Shown here in pieces: positions 1 through 6,643 of a DNA stretch of 64,000 bases. The position numbers and the translations under genes were made by a program. The notes below the pieces were generated by a model. The model was given only the letters and a program-made list of their open reading frames with translations, was not told the DNA's origin and did not search any database. The stretch is taken from NCBI GenBank assembly GCA_963743015.1, contig CAVUOD010000010.1, positions 128,786 through 192,785 on the forward strand, in the 5' to 3' direction. This stretch comes from CAVSRC01 sp963743015. GTDB taxonomy: Bacteria; Pseudomonadota; Alphaproteobacteria; Rhizobiales; Kaistiaceae. How positions within the stretch are numbered: position 1 is the stretch's first letter; every line of letters begins with the position of its first letter.

Positions 1-393
1 GTAAGCAAGTCACGCATTTTTGCGTTCGGGGCAGCCGTCGCGGCGTTTGTCGCGGTGGCAGGTCTTCAGTCGAGTGAAGCGTTAGCCGCCCAGTGCGGCA
101 AGGCGTCCTGGTACAGCACCGGCACCAAAACGGCGAGCGGCGAAAGGATGAACGCCAATGCGCTCGCCGCCGCCCATCGCAGCCTTCCCTTCGGAACCCG
201 TGTCAGGGTCGACAATCTCGCCAATGGCCGTTCGGTGGTCGTGCGCATCAACGATCGCGGTCCCTTCATCCGCGGCCGGGTGATCGACCTCACCCGCGGT
301 GCGGCAGCGCAGATCGGCATGATCGGCTCGGGCACCGCCGCGGTGCGGGTCACCGTGGTCAGCGGCAGCAAACACCTGCAGGGCTGCTCGTAG
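1..393 (+). CDS. rlpA: RlpA-like septal ring lytic transglycosylase, 5' end cut by window
   Basis: The frame is open from the first base of the window, so the true start lies upstream. The first ~30 visible residues are a hydrophobic export signal ending near LAA-QCG. The rest is a compact double-psi beta-barrel of the RlpA type: the start motif KASWYS, then TASGERM, the RVRVDNLANGRS strand and the INDRGPF motif that carries the conserved catalytic Asp, followed by RVIDLTRGAA. RlpA proteins cleave naked glycan strands of peptidoglycan, at the septum in several species. The SPOR domain found in longer relatives is absent, which is common for short alphaproteobacterial forms. It converges on modC, whose stop lies 15 bases away. 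Confidence 0.85.
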   Translation, partial: VSKSRIFAFGAAVAAFVAVAGLQSSEALAAQCGKASWYSTGTKTASGERMNANALAAAHRSLPFGTRVRVDNLANGRSVVVRINDRGPFIRGRVIDLTRGAAAQIGMIGSGTAAVRVTVVSGSKHLQGCS

Positions 394-407
394 TCTTCGG
401 GCAAGCC

Positions 408-1493
408 TCAGGCGAAATCGTCCAGCCGGTCGAATGCCGCTGACTTGATCAGTGCCACGACCGGCTGGCCAACCGCGATGTCGAGCGCCTTGGCCGCATC
501 GCGCGTGATGCGCGCCACCAGCATCTGACCGCCGACATCGAGCTGCACCTCGACCGCGGCACCGGGGCCGATGGCGATGTCGGTCACCGTCGCGGCGAGG
601 CGATTGCGGATCGACAAGAGGCCGGGGTCACCCACCGCCAGTGCCACCTCGCGCGCGCGCACGCGCAGGCGCACCGTGCTGCCCGGCGAGCGGTCGATCG
701 CCGGCGTCCACATGCGCCCGGCCGGATGATCGAGGATCGTCATGCCGCTCTGCGCATCGTGCGCGATGACCTCGGCCGTCAGCACCATGCTCGCTTCGAA
801 GCGCCCGGTATGGGGACGCAGGTCGAGCCGGCCGAAGACGTCGTTCACCGTGCCGCTGGCGATCACCTTGCCGTCGGCGAGCAACACCAGCGTGTCGGCC
901 AGCCGCGTCACCTCGTCGACGCTGTGGCTGACATAGACGATGGGCAGCTTCATCTCGTCGCGCAGGCGCTCGACATAGGGCAGGATCTCCTCCTTGCGCG
1001 CCGGGTCGAGCGAGGCCAGCGGCTCGTCCATGATCAGCAGGCGCGGGCTCTGCAGCAAAGCGCGGCCGATGGCGACGCGCTGCTTCTCGCCACCGGAGAG
1101 GCCGGCCGGGCGGCGCTGCAGGAGGTCGCCGATGCCGAGCAGTTCGACGATCTGGTCGAACGAGCCCCAGCGCTGCCGGCGCGGCGTGCGGCGGCGGCCA
1201 TACATCAGGTTGCCGTGCACCGAGTAGTGCGGAAACAGCCGGCCTTCCTGGAAGACATAGCCGATGCCGCGCTTGCGCACCGGCACATCGACGTGCCCGC
1301 CGGCATCGAACAGCACCGCATCGTCGAGGCGGATCGATCCCCGGTCGGGACGCACAAGCCCGGCGATGGCGTTGGTGAGCGTCGACTTGCCGGCGCCGGA
1401 ACGACCGAAGAGGGCGGTGACGCCGCCGCTGCTGGCAAAGCGCGCGCTCAGGGTGAAATCGCCCAGCGCCTTTTCGATGTCGACGGTGAGCAT
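408..1493 (-). CDS. modC: Molybdate ABC transporter ATP-binding protein ModC
   Basis: This 361-residue protein is the ATPase of the molybdate importer. Residues ~30-38 carry the Walker A GRSGAGKST, the ABC signature LSGGEKQR lies near residue 134, and Walker B LLIMDEP near residue 153 is followed by an H-loop VSHS. The C-terminal ~80 residues form a Mop/TOBE-type domain that binds oxyanion and is typical of ModC. The stop of modB lies three bases upstream of the ATG, so modA, modB and modC form one tight leftward operon. A single-domain ModE-like regulator is encoded just upstream of modA. Confidence 0.95.
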   Translation of the reverse strand: MLTVDIEKALGDFTLSARFASSGGVTALFGRSGAGKSTLTNAIAGLVRPDRGSIRLDDAVLFDAGGHVDVPVRKRGIGYVFQEGRLFPHYSVHGNLMYGRRRTPRRQRWGSFDQIVELLGIGDLLQRRPAGLSGGEKQRVAIGRALLQSPRLLIMDEPLASLDPARKEEILPYVERLRDEMKLPIVYVSHSVDEVTRLADTLVLLADGKVIASGTVNDVFGRLDLRPHTGRFEASMVLTAEVIAHDAQSGMTILDHPAGRMWTPAIDRSPGSTVRLRVRAREVALAVGDPGLLSIRNRLAATVTDIAIGPGAAVEVQLDVGGQMLVARITRDAAKALDIAVGQPVVALIKSAAFDRLDDFA

Positions 1494-1496
1494 GGG

Positions 1497-2192
1497 TCAG
1501 GCCGCCGTGCGGCGGGCGACGCGGCGTGCCAGCGTCTCGGAGACGAGCAGCGCGGCGAAGGCGACGACGATGGCAATCAGCGTCAGGCGCAGCGCCGGCA
1601 GCTCGCCGCCGGGCACCTGGGCATTGGTGTAGATCGCCAGCGGCACGGTCTGGGTGATGCCGGGAATGTTGCCGACAAAGGTGATGGTGGCGCCGAACTC
1701 GCCGAGCGCGCGGGCGAAGGAGAGCACCGTGCCGGCGACGATGCCGGGAGCGGCAAGCGGCAGGGTCACGGTCACCAGCACGCCGATGCGGCGGGCGCCG
1801 AGCGTTGCCGCGGCGGCGCCAAGCCGCGGGTCGATCGCCTCGATCGACAGGCGGATGGCGCGCACCATCAGCGGAAAGCCCATGATCGCCGCGGCCAGCG
1901 CCGCGCCGGTCCAGTTGAAGGCGAAGACGATGCCGAAGGCATGCTGGAGGAAGGCGCCGATCGGCCCCTTGGTGCCGAAGGCGAGCAGCAGCAGATAGCC
2001 GGTGACCACCGGCGGCACGACCAGCGGCAGATGGACGATGCCGTCGATGAGCGAGCGGCCGACGAAACGGCCGCGGGCGAGCAGCCAGGCGACTGCGATG
2101 CCGAAGGGCAGGCTGGCCAGCGCCGCCACTGCCGCCACGCGCAGGCTCAGTTCGATGGCGGACCATTCCTGCGGGGTCAGCGGGTCGAGCAT
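1497..2192 (-). CDS. modB: Molybdate ABC transporter permease ModB
   Basis: This 231-residue inner-membrane protein has five to six hydrophobic helices and the EAA-type loop of binding-protein-dependent permeases (around AAAATLGARRIGVLVTVTLP), which docks on ModC. LPLVVPPVVTGYLLL and the FARALGEFGAT segment are typical of ModB/CysU permeases. It starts 12 bases after the modA stop with AAGGA upstream, and ends three bases before modC. Length and order modA-modB-modC match the family, so the assignment is secure. Tungstate cannot be excluded as a co-substrate. Confidence 0.95.
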   Translation of the reverse strand: MLDPLTPQEWSAIELSLRVAAVAALASLPFGIAVAWLLARGRFVGRSLIDGIVHLPLVVPPVVTGYLLLLAFGTKGPIGAFLQHAFGIVFAFNWTGAALAAAIMGFPLMVRAIRLSIEAIDPRLGAAAATLGARRIGVLVTVTLPLAAPGIVAGTVLSFARALGEFGATITFVGNIPGITQTVPLAIYTNAQVPGGELPALRLTLIAIVVAFAALLVSETLARRVARRTAA

Positions 2193-2204
2193 GAAGTCCT
2201 TATC

Positions 2205-2987
2205 TCATGAGCCCGGCGCCACGATGGTGAAGCCCTGCTTGCGATAGGCCGGCGCGGCCGCGTCCGAGCCGAGAAAATCGAAGAAGGCCTTGGCGTCCGG
2301 ATTGGTCGAACTGGCGGTCACGGCTACAGGATAGAGGATCGGCTTGTGGCTGTCGGCGGGAAACACGCCGATCACCTTGACCGCCGGCTCGGCGGCGGCA
2401 TCGGTGGCGTAGACGATGCCGGCCGGTGCTTCGCCGCGGGCGACGAAGGCGAGCGCCAGGCGCACGTTCTCCGACTGCACCACGCGGCCCGCGATGCTGT
2501 CCCACACGCCGAGGCTCTCCAGCGATGCCTTGCCGTATCTGCCGGCCGGTACCGAATCGACATTGGCCATGGCCAGGCGTCCGTCGGGGCCGAGCAGGCC
2601 GGCGAGGTCCATGCCCGGCGCGATCGTGATCTTCGCCGTCGAATCCTTCGGCGCGACCAGGACGATCTCATTGCCGAGCAGGGTGCGCCGCGTCTCCGGC
2701 TTCACCAGCTTGTGCTCAACGGCATAGTCCATCCAGGCCATGTCGGCGGAAAAGAAGATGTCGGCCGGGGCGCCCTGTTCGATCTGCCGGGCGAGCGTCG
2801 CGGTGCCGGCATAGCTGATGGCGACGGTCTTGCCGGTCTTGGCATGATAGGCCGCGGCGACATCGTCGAGCGCATTCTTCAGGCTGGCCGCGGCGAAGAC
2901 CACCGGCTCGGCGGCAGAGGCGGGCAGGGCGACGGCGAACACCGGTGCGGCAAGGACGGCGGCAAGAAGCAGGCGACCGAAGATCAT
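2205..2987 (-). CDS. modA: Periplasmic molybdate-binding protein ModA
   Basis: This ~260-residue protein begins with a Sec signal peptide (MIFGRLLLAAVLAAPVFAV, cut after ASA). It contains ModA hallmarks: VFAAASLKNALDDVAAAY near the mature N-terminus, the ligand loop SYAGTATLARQIEQGAPADIFFSAD, and a second-lobe segment RLALAFVARGEAPAGIVYATDA. It captures molybdate in the periplasm for ModBC. I chose the ATG at 2987 because GAGGGA lies just upstream and the signal peptide starts there; a longer in-frame start at 3032 would run through the operator palindrome. It is the first gene of the mod operon. Confidence 0.95.
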   Translation of the reverse strand: MIFGRLLLAAVLAAPVFAVALPASAAEPVVFAAASLKNALDDVAAAYHAKTGKTVAISYAGTATLARQIEQGAPADIFFSADMAWMDYAVEHKLVKPETRRTLLGNEIVLVAPKDSTAKITIAPGMDLAGLLGPDGRLAMANVDSVPAGRYGKASLESLGVWDSIAGRVVQSENVRLALAFVARGEAPAGIVYATDAAAEPAVKVIGVFPADSHKPILYPVAVTASSTNPDAKAFFDFLGSDAAAPAYRKQGFTIVAPGS

Positions 2988-2995
2988 GGCTCCCT

Positions 2996-3019
2996 CGATA
3001 TGTTCAGCCAGACATATCG
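2996..3019. promoter_or_regulatory. Putative ModE operator (Mo-box-like inverted repeat) before modA
   Basis: Two perfect 8-base arms, CGATATGT and ACATATCG, are separated by 8 bases, immediately upstream of the modA ribosome-binding site. The arms resemble the CG-nTAT-nT half-sites of known Mo-boxes bound by ModE with molybdate. The site sits in the 60-base gap between modA and the ModE-like gene. Occupancy here would block modABC transcription. The perfect symmetry is seen; the binding protein is inferred from context. Confidence 0.65.
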
Positions 3020-3047
3020 CATATGTCACCACGGAGCGGCGGACGAA

Positions 3048-3614
3048 TCAATCGTCCTTGCGGGGGCGGCCGCGCTTGGGGCGCGGCGGCAGAGGGGCGG
3101 GCGCCGGCTCGCCGCTGTCCGCTTTCAGATAACGGCGAAGGTCGGCGATGCCGGCGGCGATCGCCTTGCCGGCGTCCGCCTCCATCTCGCGATAACGCGT
3201 CAGCACCTGACGGCCGAGCGGCGTCAGCTGGGTGCTGCCGCCGCCGCCGGTGCCGCCCTTGATCGTCTCGACCAGCGGTGTGGCGAAGGCGGCGTTCATT
3301 TCCTGCACCAGCACCCAGCTGCGCTTGTAGCTCATGCCGGAGTGCTTGGCCGCGGCGGTCAGCGATGCGGTCTGGTTGATCGCGTCGAGAAGGTCGGCCT
3401 TGCCCGGACCGATCGCGACGCCGGGTCTCAGCACTATGCGGAAGCGCAAGCCCTCGGTGCGGTGGGCAGATTGCGGCAAGTGCGGGCTCCTGAACTGACA
3501 AGTATGCGCAATCTTGAATAGAAAAACGGTTGTGGGAAGAGCGCATGCCCGGTCGGATTGCCGCACCGCCAGAAGCACAGGCAATGCAAAGCGTCGGGGC
3601 CATGTCATTGTCAT
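3048..3614 (-). CDS. ModE-type molybdate-responsive regulator, DNA-binding domain only
   Basis: The protein matches the N-terminal winged-helix domain of ModE: RPGVAIGPGKADLLDAI, then the recognition region TASLTAAAKHSGMSYKRSW and the GGGGSTQLTPLG wing. The two C-terminal Mop domains that sense molybdate in E. coli ModE are missing, a common alphaproteobacterial form. The tail ends in a basic PKRGRPRK segment with the RGRP core of an AT-hook. The open frame runs to 3614, but homology starts only about 55 residues in, so translation probably begins at a TTG or GTG near 3450. It lies upstream of modABC on the same strand, so autoregulation is likely. Confidence 0.82.
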   Translation of the reverse strand: MTMTWPRRFALPVLLAVRQSDRACALPTTVFLFKIAHTCQFRSPHLPQSAHRTEGLRFRIVLRPGVAIGPGKADLLDAINQTASLTAAAKHSGMSYKRSWVLVQEMNAAFATPLVETIKGGTGGGGSTQLTPLGRQVLTRYREMEADAGKAIAAGIADLRRYLKADSGEPAPAPLPPRPKRGRPRKDD

Positions 3615-3651
3615 CTAGGGCCGTATTGTCGCGCGGTGTAGTATCTCCCCG

Positions 3652-4305
3652 ATGACAGCCGATTCCACGCCAGCGCCCGCCGGCGACGGGCCGGACGTGA
3701 CGCATCCTGCCAGCGATGCGCCGGATAGCGCGCAGTCCGCCAGGCGGCGGGGGGCGGCGTTCTGGCTGAAATGGGGCGCTGCCGGCGCGGTGGCGCTGGT
3801 CGTGGCGGCCTTCCTTGGCGCCTATGTCCTGCCGCGCGAGCCCGAGGTCACCCGGTCGATCGACGTCGCGGTGCCGCGCGCCGCGGTCTTCCCGCTGGTT
3901 GCCGACCTGCGTCATCTGCCCGACTGGCTGCCACAGCTTGCCGGCGATCCGGAGACCGTCATCACCTTCACCGGTCCGCTCGACGGCGTCGGACAGACGC
4001 TGACCTGGGAGAGCAAGCTGCCGGCGGTCGGCGCGGGCGTCGAGAAGATCACGGCGATCGACCCGGACAGTGCCGTCGAGATGAGCGTTGCCCGCGCCGG
4101 TCAGCCAGCGACTGTGGCGTGGTTCCGTCTGACGGAGAAGGGCGCGAACGCGACCACCGTCGTGTGGGGCTATCGCGAGGATGTCGGCTTCAACCCGGTC
4201 AGCCGCTATCGGGGTCTGGGGCTCGACGGGATCGTCGGGCCTGATTACGAGCAGGGCCTCAAGCGCCTCAAGGCCTATGCCGAGGCGCAGCCGAAGAGCG
4301 AATAG
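3652..4305 (+). CDS. Membrane-anchored SRPBCC-fold protein
   Basis: This 217-residue protein has an Ala/Pro/Asp-rich N-terminal tail, one membrane helix at about residues 43-62 (WGAAGAVALVVAAFLGAYV) and a C-terminal domain of ~150 residues. That domain has the SRPBCC (START-like) pattern: RSIDVAVPRAAVFPLVADLR, LPDWLP, and late strands ending with a long helix. Such domains bind hydrophobic ligands or act in self-resistance; the ligand here cannot be read. It diverges from the ModE gene and converges on the TROVE gene across a 14-bp hairpin. Confidence 0.7.
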   Translation: MTADSTPAPAGDGPDVTHPASDAPDSAQSARRRGAAFWLKWGAAGAVALVVAAFLGAYVLPREPEVTRSIDVAVPRAAVFPLVADLRHLPDWLPQLAGDPETVITFTGPLDGVGQTLTWESKLPAVGAGVEKITAIDPDSAVEMSVARAGQPATVAWFRLTEKGANATTVVWGYREDVGFNPVSRYRGLGLDGIVGPDYEQGLKRLKAYAEAQPKSE

Positions 4306-4372
4306 CGCGGCCAAGCTCTCCGCGGTCGTTGGCTGTCGATCGGCACGCGCACCCGTGGTTGCTTCGTCGTTT

Positions 4373-4403
4373 GAAGGCCGGACGCCATCGGCGTCCGGCC
4401 TTC
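4373..4403. terminator. Bidirectional hairpin between convergent genes
   Basis: A perfect 14-bp stem (GAAGGCCGGACGCC and its complement) with a 3-base loop lies between the stops of the SRPBCC gene (4305) and the TROVE gene (4408). It has no strong T-run on either strand, so it may act as a transcription barrier or mRNA 3'-end stabiliser rather than a classical terminator. Confidence 0.6.
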
Positions 4404-4407
4404 CTGT

Positions 4408-5735
4408 TCAGTCGAGGGCGCCTTCCTGGGCGGCGATCCAGGTGATCACCGCCTCGGAGAAGCCGTTGACGCGCCGCCACGGACCGTTGCCGACGCCATG
4501 CTGGTAGGAGGCGACGTTGATCATGTATCCCGCGCCCTTGGGTGCGGGCACCTGATCGTGCGCCTGTTCGTCGGTGAAGACGATGAGGCGCGTCCCCTTC
4601 CTGTCGATCTCCGTCACTGCCTTGCCAAGCCAGGTCCCGCTATGCGGCTGGCTCGCGACGATCGCGTCACGCAGCGCGAAACCGCGGCGGGGCGGAATCT
4701 TCACCACCCTGTCGGAGAAGGTGAAGATCTCGACCTTGTCGCAGATTTCGCGGGCAAGGATCGCCAGACCGCAGGCGGCTTCCAGCCGCATCATGTAGGA
4801 CTGGGCGGAGAGCGGCCAGTCCATCGAGGCCGACACGTCGATCAGCAGCCGCGTGCGTCCCTTCAGCCGCACATGGCTCTCGATCGACTTCAGCATTGCC
4901 GAATTCGAGCTCGGGCTCGAGGTCCGGCGCATGGCGTGCCGCCGCGATGAAGCGGAAAGGCAGGATGCGATCGGTGCGCATCGCCGAAAGCGCGCCGGCG
5001 ATGGTCTCGTGCTCCACCCCGGCAGTCTGCATGAGGCGCAGATTGCGGAGCAAGGCGAGGCCACCCAGCTTGTTCTCGGCGATCAGACGCTCGAAGGTCG
5101 CGCGCTTGTCCTTGCCGGACGAGAGCTGGACCTCCCAGGTGTCGGGCGCCGGAAGCGTGCCATCGACGAGCTGCTTCCAGACCTTCTCCTGGGCCGCATC
5201 CTGCGGCTTGGCATGGGTCAGGAACAGAACGTCCCTGATCCGCACCGCGCCGTCGCGGTCATACTTGGCGAGCTGATAGGCGTCGAACTTGGTCAGCGCC
5301 TTCGCCAGGCCCTTCTTCGCCTGGGCGGAGACGGGCTGGCGCTTGCGCTGCTGCATCGGCCCCAGCGCCTCGGCCCAGTAGATGGCGAGGAACTGGGTCA
5401 GCTCGTCCGGCCGCTGGATGATGCGCTCCAGCGTGTCGGCGACGAGGCCGCGATGGGCGGGGCTGCGCGCCATCTCGCGGACGATCAAGCAGCGGCGCAT
5501 GGCGCAGCTTCATGGCCTCGCGGGCCTCCACGGCGAGTGCCGCGACCTCGGCAGGCTCGACCTGCGGGACGAGCTTTGCCATCCGCTCGGCGATGGACAC
5601 GCCGTCCTCATAGAACTGGTCCTCCCACAGGAGGCAGTTCATCAGCGTGCGCTTCAGCTCCTCGGCGGGCGTGAAGCGCCTGGCCCGCGCCCCCTCATGG
5701 GTGCGGGGGCGGAACAGCTTGTTGATGTTGGCCAT
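4408..5735 (-). CDS. rsr: TROVE/vWA RNA-binding protein (Ro60/Rsr orthologue), two frameshifts
   Basis: The ATG at 5735 follows GAGGAGG. The first frame gives MANINKLFRPRTHEG and the N-terminal TROVE helices (FTPAEELKRTLMNCLLWEDQ). Removing one A at 5487-5488 restores PLLIVREMAR and the central HEAT-like TROVE repeats (LTQFLAIYW, GLAKALTKFDAYQLAKY). Removing one base near 4901-4906 restores EPELESAMLKSIE and the C-terminal vWA domain, with MIDAS DVSASM and VFTDEQ. The corrected protein has ~441 residues. TROVE proteins form a ring that binds ends of misfolded RNA and Y RNAs and can tether nucleases such as PNPase. Six Y-RNA-like units precede it on the same strand; no rtcB is visible. Confidence 0.88.
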
Positions 5736-5785
5736 GGAAACCTCCTCAGGAACAGCCATGAGTTTTCTAAGGTACGCACCGTAGA

Positions 5786-5934
5786 ACGGCGGGGAACGGA
5801 CGACGCTGAACTGCCCGAAGGCTTTGACTGAGCTACGGCCTTGCGGCCGGCGGGATTTGAACCACGCGACCTCCTTGGCGCTCGTCGCGCCTCGGCGCTC
5901 CACCCGAAGTATCAGACATCTTCACCACCGCCGC
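5786..5934 (-). ncRNA. Y-RNA-like unit Y6, tRNA-like module, nearest the TROVE gene
   Basis: The ends pair as GCGGCGG (5928-5934) with CCGCCGU (5786-5792), then the internal loop UGGU opposite C and a GAA:UUC helix, the pattern shared by all six units. The body holds a permuted tRNA mimic. A T-arm with loop UUCAAAU (5850-5867) comes first, then a 5-bp acceptor-like stem CGGCC/GGCCG closed by a GCAA tetraloop (5836-5849), then a shortened D-like arm UAGCUC... (5821-5835). The T-stem has one bulged U that looks like the extra bases disrupting nearby genes. Architecture matches bacterial YrlA RNAs: a Ro60-binding stem plus a tRNA-like effector module. It ends ~50 bases before the TROVE ATG. Confidence 0.8.
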
Positions 5935-5935
5935 A

Positions 5936-5957
5936 CCATCCCGCTCACGCGGGATGG
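5936..5957 (-). other. Linker hairpin between Y5 and Y6
   Basis: A perfect 9-bp stem (CCATCCCGC / GCGGGATGG) with a GUGA tetraloop on the minus-strand RNA fills the gap between units Y5 and Y6. The other gaps in the array are only 3-9 bases. It may be a processing site or a stop for the upstream part of the array; no T-run follows. Confidence 0.5.
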
Positions 5958-5962
5958 GACGA

Positions 5963-6111
5963 TTGCCGGGGAACGATCGAGACCGTACTGCCCCCTCGCG
6001 GGGGCTTCACATGCTCTGCCACTGAGCTACGGAAGGCCTGGGCCTGTCCGGGAGGAATCGAACCTCCGACCCTGTGATTACCGAAGCAACGGTGCTCTTC
6101 ACCACCGGCAA
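5963..6111 (-). ncRNA. Y-RNA-like unit Y5 with tRNA-like module
   Basis: The end helix is UUGCCGG (6105-6111) with CCGGCAA (5963-5969), followed by the conserved UGGU/C internal loop and GAA:UUC. The tRNA-like part runs T-arm GGAGG-UUCGAUU-CCUCC (6051-6067), an acceptor-like stem CGGA..UCCG with AGG/CCU above it, and D-arm UAGCUCAGUGGCAGAGC (6013-6029). A GCCCCC-GCGA-GGGGGC hairpin sits where the anticodon arm would be. The order T then D is the reverse of a tRNA gene, so this is not a tRNA. Confidence 0.82.
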
Positions 6112-6120
6112 AGGGAAACG

Positions 6121-6283
6121 CATGATCCGGGAACAGGCGATGCTGAGCTGCCGTCCCGAGGACGGCTGGTGCTCTGCCACTGAGCTACGGGCGCACAAGA
6201 GATTTGGCGCGCCCGGCGGGATTCGAACCCGCGACCGACCCGGTCTAACAGCCGAAGTAACAGACATCTTCACCACGGTCATG
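6121..6283 (-). ncRNA. Y-RNA-like unit Y4 with the best tRNA mimic
   Basis: The end helix pairs CAUGACCG (6276-6283) with CGGAUCAUG (6121-6129, one bulged A), then the shared UGGU/C loop and GAA:UUC. The T-arm GCGGG-UUCGAAU-CCCGC (6216-6232) is followed by a perfect 7-bp acceptor stem CGGGCGC/GCGCCCG (6209-6215 with 6188-6194) closed by a 14-base loop. The canonical D-arm UAGCUCAGUGGCAGAGC (6171-6187) comes next, then a CCGUCC-UCGG-GACGG hairpin. Every element of a tRNA elbow is present, but permuted, as in YrlA effector modules. Confidence 0.85.
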
Positions 6284-6292
6284 CGTATGGGA

Positions 6293-6381
6293 TTGGCGGG
6301 GAATGGTCGAGTTCTGTGTGCACGGCATTGCTGCCGTGCGCTTCACCCAAAGAAGTAACAGAGCTCATCACCACCGCCAAA
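6293..6381 (-). ncRNA. Y-RNA-like unit Y3, short form
   Basis: The end helix is UUGGCGG (6374-6380) with CCGCCAA (6293-6299), then UGGU/C. The next positions read GAU rather than GAA, weakening the short helix. The body lacks a tRNA mimic and instead has one perfect 7-bp hairpin, GCACGGC-AGCAAU-GCCGUGC. At ~89 nt it resembles a minimal Y RNA with a simple effector stem-loop. Confidence 0.72.
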
Positions 6382-6386
6382 GAGGG

Positions 6387-6555
6387 ACGCTGGGGAACGG
6401 GCGATCACGGAAGTCCAGCCATCCGCTGCGCGAGCTTTCCCCGAGAGGAAGACCGGACCCGCGTCACGCTCGCCTTTCGCGAGGCAAGCTCCACGGCACG
6501 CATCGGCGCTGGCTCGATGTCGGAGCGAAGGATCCGTCATCTTCACCACCAGCGT
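6387..6555 (-). ncRNA. Y-RNA-like unit Y2, long form without a clear tRNA mimic
   Basis: The end helix ACGCUGG (6549-6555) pairs with CCAGCGU (6387-6393), then UGGU/C and GAA:UUC. At ~169 nt the body is as long as the tRNA-like units, but I cannot find a UUCRAAU T-loop. It has several GC-rich hairpins and a segment AGCUCGCGCAGCGGAUGGC that could be a decayed D-arm. It may be a diverged effector module. Confidence 0.72.
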
Positions 6556-6558
6556 ATG

Positions 6559-6643
6559 GGTTTCCAGGGGAACGGTCGGCGGCCGGTTGGCCAAAGGCCT
6601 TCGGGGGCAGCGAAGTAACCGAACGCCTTCACCACCTGGAACC
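6559..6643 (-). ncRNA. Y-RNA-like unit Y1, short form, first in the array
   Basis: The end helix is GGUUCCAGG (6635-6643) with CCUGGAAACC (6559-6568, one bulged A), followed by the conserved loop and GAA:UUC. The ~85-nt body contains a GGCC-UUU-GGCC hairpin and no tRNA-like element. Just upstream is an imperfect promoter-like AT-rich stretch and a 6-bp hairpin (6648-6666). Transcription of the whole array presumably starts a little above 6666. Confidence 0.7.

Noticed and set aside
726..2210. A 494-codon plus-strand frame across modC and modB
   Set aside because: It is antisense to conserved ABC-transporter motifs and reads as low-complexity His/Asp/Arg sequence.
3652..3700. Signal peptide on the SRPBCC protein
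   Set aside because: The hydrophobic helix lies at residue ~43 after a long polar tail, so a membrane anchor is more likely than a cleaved signal.
5821..6232. Ordinary tRNA genes
   Set aside because: The T and D halves occur in reversed order with no anticodon arm between, so they cannot be standard tRNAs; a permuted Y-RNA module explains them better.
5786..6643. A CRISPR array
   Set aside because: Repeats of GGTGGTGAAG and GTTCCCC recur at ~85-170 base spacing but the spacers are structured and paired, repeats are imperfect, and no cas gene is present.
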